NCBI RefSeq assembly: GCF_001633105.1
Contig: NZ_LUKZ01000030.1
Coordinates: forward strand, 1-34,008
DNA length: 34,008 nucleotides
From: Acidovorax sp. GW101-3H11
GTDB lineage: Bacteria; Pseudomonadota; Gammaproteobacteria; Burkholderiales; Burkholderiaceae_C
Reading direction: 5' to 3'
Part shown: piece by piece, positions 1 to 7,246 of the stretch
How positions within the stretch are numbered: position 1 is the first letter of the stretch
How the letters are laid out: the number at the start of each line of letters is the position of its first letter
The notes under the pieces: model-generated
What the model saw: the letters and a program-made list of their open reading frames with translations, nothing else
Told to the model about the DNA's origin: nothing
The model's database searches: none
Translations under genes and position numbers: made by a program

Positions 1-168
1 GCGCGCGAGCCAGGCCAAAACCGCAGTACGGTCGTCATTGGCTGCGACTTGGGGTAGACCCTGCCCCCGATTGCGCCCCCGCTCGCCTGACAGGTGAAGG
101 GGTAGCACCAAGCCCTCCAAAGGCTCAAGATGCGCCAAAACGGCCGGTGCGGTGATCAAACTGCTCAT
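1..168 (-). CDS. Tyrosine recombinase / phage-type integrase, N-terminal part (runs off the window)
   Basis: An open frame of 56 codons starts at the ATG complementary to 166-168 and runs off the left edge without a stop. The N-terminus reads MSSLITAPAVLAHLEPLEG, followed by a hydrophobic LVLPLHL segment, a Gly/Arg/Asn-rich stretch and VAANDDRTAVLAWLAR. This is how a family of site-specific integrases common on islands of beta- and gamma-proteobacteria begins, just before the SAM-like core-binding domain. The catalytic Arg/His/Tyr residues would lie outside the window. It is divergent from a kfrA-type gene, a pairing I associate with integrative elements. The family call rests on recall of N-terminal sequence only; the open frame itself is certain. 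Confidence 0.6.
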   Translation of the reverse strand, partial: MSSLITAPAVLAHLEPLEGLVLPLHLSGERGRNRGQGLPQVAANDDRTAVLAWLAR

Positions 169-181
169 GACTCAAATTCTA

Positions 182-205
182 TGGACATTAGAGTAATTAT
201 GTCCA
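182..205. promoter_or_regulatory. Inverted repeat in the integrase/kfrA divergent promoter region
   Basis: TGGACAT (182-188) and ATGTCCA (199-205) are perfect 7-bp inverted arms with a 10-bp AT-rich spacer. They lie between the divergent starts at 168 and 259. KfrA proteins are known to bind and repress their own promoter region, so this is a reasonable candidate for an autoregulatory operator that would also affect the integrase. That function is inferred. Confidence 0.45.
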
Positions 206-258
206 GAGATTGAAAATTAAATCAATGATTTGTACGTTATACGTTGTATTATTTAAGA

Positions 259-1266
259 ATGAGCGAAGAATCCGAAATCCAAGCCGAAGTTGAAGCCCTG
301 CGGGAGCGTTTCAGCGATACGAAAGCGCTGTACCGCGAGGTGTGCGCGTTGCTGTTTTTTCGATACGGCATCACGCCCACCGCGAGCAAGCTGTATCAGC
401 ACGTGCGAAAAGGCTCCATGAGCGCCCCAGCCGAAGCGCTGGCCAAGTTCTGGGAAGATCTGCGCGGCAAGGCTCGGGTAGAGATCGATCACCCCGATCT
501 ACCGGAGGCGCTTAAAGAGGCCGCAGGCCAGGCGGTCAGCGTGCTATGGACCCAGGCAACGGAGTTGGCACGCGAGGAACTGGCTGTTCTACGCGTGGAA
601 GCCCGGACCGAAGCCCAGAGTGCCCAGACAGAGCTGCAGGAGGCTCAGCAGCGAAGCACTGCCCTGGAGGCCCAAATGCAGACCGCACAGAGCACAGCCG
701 CTGAACTGGAGATCCGAGTTCAGGGCCTTGCTGCTGAGCTTGAACAAGAGCGGCGTGCGCACGCCGCATGCACTGCGCGGGGTGAGGCGCTGTCCCGGCA
801 GGTGGATGAACTGAAGCTGGAGCAGTCCAAAAGCCGACAGCATTTCAGCGCTGAACTTGACAAGGGGCGTGCGGCCATCGATGAGGCGGCCTCGCGTGCG
901 GCCGAGGCCGAGCGCCGCGCGCTTCGTGAAATTGATCGGGAGCGCACTGCTCGAACGCAGGTAGACAAGCAACTGGAGCAGCTGCGGGGCAAGCTCGCAG
1001 AAGTGGAGCGTGATCACCATGCCAAGGTCCTGGAGGCCAACGCAGCTCAGACGCGATTGGCCGCAGCCCTGGAGAGCGCACGGGCTTCGCTAGCCGAGAG
1101 CGCCCGCGTGAACCAGCTGCAAGGTGTTGAGTTACAGCAGGCACTGCAGGCGGTGGCACAACACAAGGCGGAGGCTGACACTTTGCGAACCTTGGTTGCG
1201 CAGTTTCAACCATCGTCAACCGCTGGGCGTAAAAAGCGATTGGTAGACAGCTCAGGCGGCAGGTGA
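259..1266 (+). CDS. KfrA-family coiled-coil DNA-binding protein
   Basis: The N-terminal roughly 90 residues (MSEESEIQAEVEAL..., then a YGITPTASKLYQHVRKGS segment) match the KfrA_N DNA-binding domain known from plasmid replication and partition regions. Residues of about 95-320 form one long Ala/Glu/Gln/Arg-rich heptad-like coiled coil, and the end is basic (GRKKRL). KfrA proteins are autorepressors and may help organise plasmids; in integrative elements they often sit beside the integrase, as here. I chose ATG 259; an in-frame TTG at 244 would add five residues, and neither has a strong ribosome site. The end of the protein is repeated in a gene remnant at 8185-8352. The exact role in this element is unknown. 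Confidence 0.8.
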   Translation: MSEESEIQAEVEALRERFSDTKALYREVCALLFFRYGITPTASKLYQHVRKGSMSAPAEALAKFWEDLRGKARVEIDHPDLPEALKEAAGQAVSVLWTQATELAREELAVLRVEARTEAQSAQTELQEAQQRSTALEAQMQTAQSTAAELEIRVQGLAAELEQERRAHAACTARGEALSRQVDELKLEQSKSRQHFSAELDKGRAAIDEAASRAAEAERRALREIDRERTARTQVDKQLEQLRGKLAEVERDHHAKVLEANAAQTRLAAALESARASLAESARVNQLQGVELQQALQAVAQHKAEADTLRTLVAQFQPSSTAGRKKRLVDSSGGR

Positions 1267-1361
1267 GTGATGGGGTGGCGCAGCCTTGGATATCTATGGG
1301 CGTGATGTCTCCGCGTACTTGTGGAGCATCCCTTGGTTGCTGTCTATTGGCCTTCAAAATC

Positions 1362-2273
1362 TCAGAGGTTCAGCCCGAGACGCAGAATATGATCGCGCAG
1401 CTGGTTACATGCCGGACCCATCAATGCTGCGGCATCACAGCCAGGCTCATACCTATAGGGGATAGTAGTGATACCGGTCATGTCACTTGGCAACTTTACC
1501 CCGTGCTCGCGTGACTCCATCAATATCGCCCGGTCCTTACCAAGGTGCCCCATGGCCATACCAAGTTCGAAGATCACGTTGTCGCGCGGTGTAGGCCAAC
1601 TCTGACCACGGACCGTTGTAGTGTCGTCGGCATGAGCAATCGCAACGGCGAAATCTGCATCGTATACCGCGTCGAAAAGGCTCTGAAGCGGGTAGTTTGC
1701 TACGCGGAATACATCGTCAGTCCAGGGTTTCACGACAAAGTTGTCGTATGAAAGGGCATTCTGTACAACGCGCGCAACAGCGAGGGACTCCCTTGAGGAG
1801 ATGACGAACACCTTGATGCGGTCGCGAGCCGCGCCAACATGTGCGTTGCGCTGGTGGAGCCGTCGCGACAGTTCGCGAGCTACTGCTAGATACACCTCTG
1901 GGTACTTGCTGCCAATGGCCGAGAACTGCGCTTCCGAGATCTGGGCCACTACGCTAAGCTCCGTGGCTACTAAAGAAGCCGCACGCTTTTGCGTCATCTC
2001 CACGGCAGCCATCTCGCCAATGTGGTCATTGGGGAAGCGGCGCGCCACGATATGCCCGTTGACCAACACGTTGAACGCGCCGGTCACAACAAAAAACACA
2101 TCGTTGTCGGCCGCATCCTGCTGGATCAGCACGTGACCAGTTGTCACCTGGAAGAACTTTGCATCGTCAGCCAAGTAATCAGCTAGTTCTCGATTGCCCA
2201 TGACCATCTTCTGGGACAGCATAGCTTGCACCCGCAGGCGACGGCCCTCTTCGCCTTGTAGTCGTTGAAGCAT
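1362..2273 (-). CDS. Cyclic nucleotide-binding domain + TIR-like effector (PycTIR-like)
   Basis: This 303-residue protein has two domains. Residues of about 25-140 form a CRP-type cyclic-nucleotide-binding fold with a recognisable phosphate-binding cassette (HIGEMAAVEMTQKRAAS, about 84-100, with Glu87 and Arg97). Residues of about 152-300 form a TIR-like nucleotide-binding domain: KVFVISSRESLAVA, then PRDNVIFELGMAMG, with Glu236 the likely NADase glutamate. This architecture matches the TIR effector of Pycsar anti-phage systems, where cCMP or cUMP binding switches on NAD+ depletion. Start ATG 2273 is preceded by GGAAG. It is the last gene of the cyclase operon, 132 bp after the PhoD-like gene, so it may have an extra promoter. 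It is convergent with kfrA. The architecture is clear; ligand and NADase activity are inferred. Confidence 0.85.
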   Translation of the reverse strand: MLQRLQGEEGRRLRVQAMLSQKMVMGNRELADYLADDAKFFQVTTGHVLIQQDAADNDVFFVVTGAFNVLVNGHIVARRFPNDHIGEMAAVEMTQKRAASLVATELSVVAQISEAQFSAIGSKYPEVYLAVARELSRRLHQRNAHVGAARDRIKVFVISSRESLAVARVVQNALSYDNFVVKPWTDDVFRVANYPLQSLFDAVYDADFAVAIAHADDTTTVRGQSWPTPRDNVIFELGMAMGHLGKDRAILMESREHGVKLPSDMTGITTIPYRYEPGCDAAALMGPACNQLRDHILRLGLNL

Positions 2274-2405
2274 GTCTTCCTTTTTATCTGTAGTACTTGG
2301 CGTGTATGCGCCAGTAATGCGGTTGAAGTTGAACGAATGGGTTTCTGCTTACGTCCACGTGGCCTCCAGAATCGATCTGCGGCATCGCTGCAACGGCAGC
2401 ATGGG

Positions 2406-4199
2406 CTACGTACGAAGCAATGCCACCTCTGGCACAGCCGTTGGCTCCACAGCCATCAGGTGATTCGAGACCCCATCTTTCGTTTCGCATCGCCAAGTGG
2501 CCCAGAGCTTGGAGCCCGCGACATTGCCCGCCCCAATGTCTAGCTCGATCGCGAGCCAGTTCCGAGCAGCCATGACCCGCCGGTTCGACTGCGGAAAGAT
2601 CAGCATCTCCGCACTGGTGTTTACGTCCAAGTCCTGCGTGATCCTGCCCACGCTATCCAGGACGTGAAAAAACAATCGCTCAGGAACAGATACCAGCGAT
2701 GGGTGGACCACAGCTGTCGATGTCAATTGCTGAATCTGTGCCCAGTTGTCTTGTGGACCCACATTTTTGCGGTAGGCAACCCCATGTGCCGCCACATGCA
2801 CATCCCCCGAGACGATGGCGACCCTGAGTTGCTTGGCCTTTGCGGTTGCGAACAGGGTTTCGAGTAGACGCAGCCTCTCGCCTTCATGGTCATCATGGGT
2901 CCAGTGATCTTTCAGATCATCTGCACTGCTATCGAGCACGTTGTCGGAGCCGAAGTTGTCCAGGAACGCCTCAGCCAGTGAAAGCTTCGGGTGCACGACA
3001 GGAACGGATGACATGAACAGCAGGTGCTGACATCCTTCCCCCGGATGTTTGCGCCCGTTCTCTGGAATTTGCTTGAGCCAAGCCTTCAGTGCGGTCCATG
3101 TGTCGGGGCCCAGTACTTGTTCGTGAGAGCGTTCGGTTCGCAGATCCGCAACCAGCAGCTGCACGGGGCCGATAGCGTGCGCGAAACTGAAACCGGGTTG
3201 TAGATCCAGTAGAGGCAACGCGAGGGCATCGCCTTTGAGTGCTTCCGTCCACTCAATTTTCTTGTAGAGCGGGTCATTCGCCCTGACTTGCACGTCGTCT
3301 CTCGGCACCAACTCAGGAAGCCGCTCTGCCGGATGCTGCATCTGGAACACCCAGAATGCTCGTCGTGCATGATGGAAGAGTCTTTGAAACAGTGGACTGT
3401 GCTGCATCTCGCAGCTGTAGGAACCCCACCCATCGAAGATGTCGTGGTCATCCCACATCATCACTGTGGGAGTCCGCGCCATGGCCTGCGCCGCATCAAG
3501 CGGCTTTGTATTGGCATCCCAAGCGCCTCGCACTTTGGGTAGCCATCTGTCCGCATACAGCCTGAGGTAGTAGTCCTCAATCCTCGCCTCCAGCTCGGGG
3601 CCAACGGGGAACACCAATTGCTCATCCCTGGACAGTCCTATCCACCCCTTCAGTTCTTTGACGTCTTCCCAGATTGAGTCAAAGTAGATTTGATCTCCCC
3701 CCATCAGCAGCAAGTGGAAACGCTGTAGATCCTTGTCATGGGTCCTTGACTCATGCCAAAGCTGCTCCTTGTCGAGCATGTATCCCGCAGGGCGCACTTG
3801 CTTGTCGTGGTTGCATAGCAGATCCGCCCAGACGGCGTTCTCGCCCTTGATCAACTTGCGAATGCTGCTGGGGTCCGAAAAGCCATTGCATGACACGTAG
3901 GCCATGCGAGGTGCATAGTCCCTTCCTGGCATTGTGAAATGCCATACCTCGTCAACGCCTTCGATGGTGTACTCAACCTTGCGCTCCTGATTGCCTTGCT
4001 TCGTTGTCAGGTCGTAGCGCAGATACTGGCGTCCGCCATGCTTGAGTAGCACCAAGCTGTTTGATGCCGTTTTCCCGTCAACCACAAGTTTTGGTGCTTT
4101 ATCAAGTTCACCAATGCCGATGAGCGCGCTGACCTTCCATTTACCTTTTGAGGATCCCCGAAATGAGAGTACGGGTCCAAGCAGAATTTTTGTGACCAT
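2406..4199 (-). CDS. PhoD-like metallophosphoesterase inside the defence operon
   Basis: This 597-residue protein has the metal-binding motifs of PhoD/calcineurin-like phosphoesterases: LLLMGGDQIYFD (about residues 164-175), VMMWDDHDIFDGWG (about 246-259) and VSGDVHVAAHG (about 463-473). The Asp and His ligands all appear present, so it should be catalytic. I see no secretion or Tat signal at the N-terminus (MVTKILLGPVLSFRG), unlike classical secreted PhoD enzymes, so it is probably cytoplasmic. ATG 4199 follows AGAGGA at good distance; an in-frame TTG at 4238 lacks such support. It lies between the membrane effector and the cNBD-TIR effector. The substrate is unknown. It could hydrolyse the cyclic nucleotide signal, act on nucleic acid, or be a third effector; all three are inference. 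Confidence 0.8.
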   Translation of the reverse strand: MVTKILLGPVLSFRGSSKGKWKVSALIGIGELDKAPKLVVDGKTASNSLVLLKHGGRQYLRYDLTTKQGNQERKVEYTIEGVDEVWHFTMPGRDYAPRMAYVSCNGFSDPSSIRKLIKGENAVWADLLCNHDKQVRPAGYMLDKEQLWHESRTHDKDLQRFHLLLMGGDQIYFDSIWEDVKELKGWIGLSRDEQLVFPVGPELEARIEDYYLRLYADRWLPKVRGAWDANTKPLDAAQAMARTPTVMMWDDHDIFDGWGSYSCEMQHSPLFQRLFHHARRAFWVFQMQHPAERLPELVPRDDVQVRANDPLYKKIEWTEALKGDALALPLLDLQPGFSFAHAIGPVQLLVADLRTERSHEQVLGPDTWTALKAWLKQIPENGRKHPGEGCQHLLFMSSVPVVHPKLSLAEAFLDNFGSDNVLDSSADDLKDHWTHDDHEGERLRLLETLFATAKAKQLRVAIVSGDVHVAAHGVAYRKNVGPQDNWAQIQQLTSTAVVHPSLVSVPERLFFHVLDSVGRITQDLDVNTSAEMLIFPQSNRRVMAARNWLAIELDIGAGNVAGSKLWATWRCETKDGVSNHLMAVEPTAVPEVALLRT

Positions 4200-4327
4200 T
4201 AGTTTGATTCCTCTAGATTTTATTTGTATTTCCTTCAATTCGCTTGATGCAGCGCCTTGGCGGTCGCTGTAGCAATCTCCCTACTCCAGTTACGCGGAGG
4301 TAATTCAGGGTGGTTGTGGTATATCGA

Positions 4328-4819
4328 TCAGTACTTGACGAGAAGACCCACCGTCGAAATCCATGGAATCACAGAAAACAACGACCAGAATAGACATTTT
4401 TTGACGTACTCATGTTTTTTCTGCGCAATTTCGGAATTTCGATGAATCTGAGCTGCAATGTCTTTGAGGATGTCCTGCTCGCTAACTGCCTCTAATTTCA
4501 TGACGTAGTCTGTACGTGGTAGCGATGCAATTGCGCCGAAAAATATTAGCGATTCTTTGGGCCCATCTTTTAGGCGAGGGGAGAGCACCATTGCTGTACA
4601 GAACAATGCAATGAATAGCCCACCTGCGGCACTCGCACCGAAGAAAATTGCCCAAGGATTTTTTGATGGCTCTGCGCTAAAGAACGCACCCAAAGCCGTG
4701 AGCATTGCCAAATCGATGGCGGTAATTGCACCAACCTTGATTTCAGCTGAGGCAATCCAGCCAAGCGTTCGCTCAAAAATCCATTGGGCGCTGGACAGTT
4801 TTTCTTGACTTGTACTCAT
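4328..4819 (-). CDS. Small membrane effector, PycTM-type (DUF5706-like)
   Basis: This 163-residue protein has hydrophobic segments at about 28-48 and 54-80 and a third at about 143-161. Between them is a soluble segment with DILKDIAAQIHRNSEIAQKKHEYVKK. The two-helix hairpin followed by a D-Q-I-x-x-NS-x-IA-x-K motif and a C-terminal membrane helix is the layout of Pycsar transmembrane effectors. In that family, binding of cyclic CMP or UMP is thought to lead to membrane impairment and growth arrest. Start ATG 4819 lies 26 bp after the stop of the E2-like gene. The gene and its base composition are AT-rich relative to the core genome. Family assignment is by motif and context; no structure was computed. 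Confidence 0.8.
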   Translation of the reverse strand: MSTSQEKLSSAQWIFERTLGWIASAEIKVGAITAIDLAMLTALGAFFSAEPSKNPWAIFFGASAAGGLFIALFCTAMVLSPRLKDGPKESLIFFGAIASLPRTDYVMKLEAVSEQDILKDIAAQIHRNSEIAQKKHEYVKKCLFWSLFSVIPWISTVGLLVKY

Positions 4820-4845
4820 TTTGAAATTGAGCAGGTTTTAGGTGA

Positions 4846-5610
4846 TCAGCGCTGCAGCGGGCAGTCGTCACAAGTCCCACAGCATTGCCTGTCTCGAAAG
4901 GAGTGCCAAAATGCTTTTTCTTCGATTTCCCACAAAAGGAGAGCTACAGCCAGTTGGGATGCGTCTGAAGCATGTGAGCCACACCTACGAAGTCTTTTGC
5001 GACCCTTTTTTCCAGTCGAACCGCATATGCAACGCTGCTTAAGGTTCACAACCTTCTTGGAGTCGAGCCAAACGCTGTATAGATGTTTCTTGTCTTTAAA
5101 GAGCTGCAAGACGCGCTTCTTCTCTACGACTGAAAGCCGTCTTTCTTTCAGCGCGATCTCATACTCGCCTCCGAGCTCATGCGCTGCTAGCTCTGCTTTA
5201 TGCTGGTGGACAGCTGCTGCACCGTGGGCCCACTCATTCTCGTTTGGCCAACGCCGAGCTCTTTTTACCCGGGCCTGGAGCGTCAGGAACTTCCACAGGG
5301 TTCCCCACCATGCGTGCGCCGTCTGCTCATCCGAAATGTCTAAGTTGGACACTTCCCACCAATAAAGACAGAAGGAGCCGTCAGAATTGATATGGCGCTG
5401 GGGGCAGAACTCGGGCAAATTGATCGGTTGGCACTCCTTTGCCATCGCCTTCCTGTCCCCGACCTGTTTGGCTTCGATTTCGTAAGGGACAGCCCGACCA
5501 TCACTGAGAGCAAGATTGAATCGGAGAATGACGCTCACGGCCGATACATGCTCAGCGGCTGCGTTGTACGCGGGCGCGACAGCCGCGATGAATTCGACTG
5601 CAGTCGGCAT
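4846..5610 (-). CDS. E2 (ubiquitin-conjugating)-like protein with cysteine-rich C-terminus
   Basis: In this 254-residue protein the segment FCPQRHINSDGSFCLYWW (residues 68-85) resembles the E2 active site, where an H-P-N motif is followed by a conserved Gly and a catalytic Cys-Leu. Here that gives His73, Asn75 and candidate catalytic Cys81. The C-terminus has a putative metal-binding cluster: Cys194, Cys196, Cys210, Cys243, Cys244, Cys247, Cys250. I recall such proteins annotated as E2 domain-associated cysteine-rich proteins. It starts inside the cyclase stop codon (TAATG overlap at 5608-5612), so the two are probably translated together. No E1, JAB or ubiquitin-like gene is seen in the window. 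Its role could be to modify or tether the cyclase, or to sense phage; both are inference. Confidence 0.65.
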   Translation of the reverse strand: MPTAVEFIAAVAPAYNAAAEHVSAVSVILRFNLALSDGRAVPYEIEAKQVGDRKAMAKECQPINLPEFCPQRHINSDGSFCLYWWEVSNLDISDEQTAHAWWGTLWKFLTLQARVKRARRWPNENEWAHGAAAVHQHKAELAAHELGGEYEIALKERRLSVVEKKRVLQLFKDKKHLYSVWLDSKKVVNLKQRCICGSTGKKGRKRLRRCGSHASDASQLAVALLLWEIEEKAFWHSFRDRQCCGTCDDCPLQR

Positions 5611-7148
5611 TACACCCCCTTTACCCGACAGTAAGGCCGGACCACCTGCTCTTGGGCTTTAGCAATAGCAGGCGTGCCGGCGACCGTGCCAGCCGAGCGG
5701 GCGCTGTTGGCGGCTTTGTCGCCGTTATCAGCGAGTGCTTCTGTGGCCTCAAAGTAGTCGAGGTTTGCGACTATGCGCTTGTTGCCGAACACCTTCTTTA
5801 CCGCGTCAGAAGCCTCGTCATAGGCGCTCTGGCCGATGGCCGTTTCTGTTCCTTTGCAGCGGACCTGTTCGTCCTCCGAGGAAAGCACTCCACGACTCAC
5901 CGAACAGCGAACACGACTCCCCTTCAGGCCGAGACGGGTTACTGTCATTGGGCCGTAATCGAAGCCGATAGCAAGACCCATCTTTCCCGAAAAATACTTC
6001 TTCTTTTCAAGCTTCTCTATAGAAAGATCGAAGCTGCTGCGGAATGCTCCAGCCAGACGTGTGGCCTCAGAAATCGTATCCTGGACTTCCGTAGTTGCTG
6101 CAGTACCCTCACAAATCAGGCCATGGATGCAGTCCCCAATAAAGCGGATTCGACGTCCCTTGAATTCTGTGGTGAGCACGCGTTCGAGTTCGGCACGCAA
6201 CACGTGAAGCACACGGACTACGTTCTCAGCGTTGTTCTCAATGTTGTCTGCGACATAAGCCGTAAAGCCGTCGATGTCTGCGTAGATGCTCACCGCCTCC
6301 TGGCGGCGCGAGTTGCCGGGCGTCAGTGCAGGAATGTCCATAGTCGAAAACGGAGGGGTATGCCGCGTGAAAACAAAGCCCCCCAAAGGATTGTTTTTCT
6401 GGTCTTCCCGCCACTCTTTGACGATGGTTGCGGCTGTGACATCGAGGTCTGCGGCGTCTTGGCATTCTTTAATTTCGTCCTTGGTCAAAGCCGTCTTTGC
6501 GGGCGCATCGACTTCCTTGAGGCCAATCGCCAATCTTGCAGCATTCGTAAGGTAGATACCCTTCGTGGACAGGTTGCTGGCCAATTTCGCAGCATGATTC
6601 GCGGCATCTCCCAGGAACAATGGTTCGCGATTCCCGCTGCGTCCGTTATTAACAGCCAGAGTCTCTCCTGTGTCGATGCCAACGCGCAAGACTGCTGCGG
6701 GTATCTTTGCATCGTCATCTTTGGTCTCATTCAAGACGTCAATCATGAGCTGTGCTGTTGCGACTGCACGTTGCACGCGTTTCTTCTCAGCTCCAGTCTC
6801 GGAGTTGTACGGTTTGGTGAAAAGAGAATGGAGCCGCTGGTTGTGAAAGTCCACCCGGCGAGCGTCAACACGCCTGAGGATGCGATTGACAGCGCGATAG
6901 TGTTGGTCGAGAAATCGCAGCGTGCGCTTGTGGCAATCCGGGCCTTCCACGTCAGTCACATTCAACATTTCACGCAGATTTTGGATGTCTGCGTACATGT
7001 GAACGCCATCGACGCGGTACGCTGCATTGGTCGCAATGGACTCAAGCGACATGTCGCGCCCATACTGCTTGACGATGACGATCTCCACATCCTCCATCTT
7101 CTTGTCGATGTGGGTACTGGCGCGTTCGTGGTTCCAAGTGTGGCTCAC
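5610..7148 (-). CDS. Pyrimidine-type nucleotide cyclase with two cyclase homology domains (PycC-like)
   Basis: In this 512-residue protein the second half is a class III cyclase domain: SIYADIDGFTAYVAD (about 287-301; Asp291 and Asp293 as metal ligands) and RFIGDCIHGLICEG (about 335-348; Asp339), then a GLAIGFDYGPMTV strand. The first half looks like another: MYADIQNLRE (Asp54), RVDFHNQRLHSLF (Asp100), VGIDTGETLAV and REPLFLGDAANHAAKLAS (about 175-191). Such cyclases beside TIR and TM effectors make cCMP or cUMP in Pycsar immunity. Start is GTG 7148, supported by GGGAG six bases upstream. It is first in a five-gene operon under a strong promoter and a WYL regulator. Which half is catalytic, and whether the product is cCMP or cUMP, cannot be read from sequence. 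Confidence 0.85.
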   Translation of the reverse strand: MSHTWNHERASTHIDKKMEDVEIVIVKQYGRDMSLESIATNAAYRVDGVHMYADIQNLREMLNVTDVEGPDCHKRTLRFLDQHYRAVNRILRRVDARRVDFHNQRLHSLFTKPYNSETGAEKKRVQRAVATAQLMIDVLNETKDDDAKIPAAVLRVGIDTGETLAVNNGRSGNREPLFLGDAANHAAKLASNLSTKGIYLTNAARLAIGLKEVDAPAKTALTKDEIKECQDAADLDVTAATIVKEWREDQKNNPLGGFVFTRHTPPFSTMDIPALTPGNSRRQEAVSIYADIDGFTAYVADNIENNAENVVRVLHVLRAELERVLTTEFKGRRIRFIGDCIHGLICEGTAATTEVQDTISEATRLAGAFRSSFDLSIEKLEKKKYFSGKMGLAIGFDYGPMTVTRLGLKGSRVRCSVSRGVLSSEDEQVRCKGTETAIGQSAYDEASDAVKKVFGNKRIVANLDYFEATEALADNGDKAANSARSAGTVAGTPAIAKAQEQVVRPYCRVKGV

Positions 7149-7191
7149 AGCTATCTCCCAATGTAACCCGCGTGGACAAGGATCAGTCCTT

Positions 7192-7246
7192 TGCGTATAG
7201 TTTCATTATGGGTATTGCTTTTTTACCTGTCAAGTAACTATACGCA
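7192..7246. promoter_or_regulatory. Inverted repeat bracketing the operon promoter (probable WYL regulator operator)
   Basis: TGCGTATAGTT (7192-7202) and AACTATACGCA (7236-7246) are perfect 11-bp inverted arms with 33 bp between them. One arm covers the predicted transcription start of the cyclase operon. The other lies just upstream of its -35 and touches the ATG of the divergent regulator. A dimeric CapW/BrxR-like repressor bound at both arms could occlude or loop the promoter and control its own gene. The repeat is directly visible; the binding protein is inferred. Confidence 0.65.
7205..7233 (-). promoter_or_regulatory. Sigma-70 promoter of the Pycsar-like operon
   Basis: On the minus strand a perfect -35 TTGACA (7233-7228) is followed, after exactly 17 bp, by CATAAT (7210-7205), five of six matches to the -10 consensus. 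The predicted start is near 7198, about 50 bases before the cyclase GTG. This is the best promoter match I noticed in the window and predicts strong transcription when not repressed. Confidence 0.75.

Noticed and set aside
5652..7166. Plus-strand open frame of about 500 codons opposite the cyclase gene
   Set aside because: It mirrors the cyclase gene, has no recognisable domain and no ribosome site; the minus-strand protein has clear cyclase motifs.
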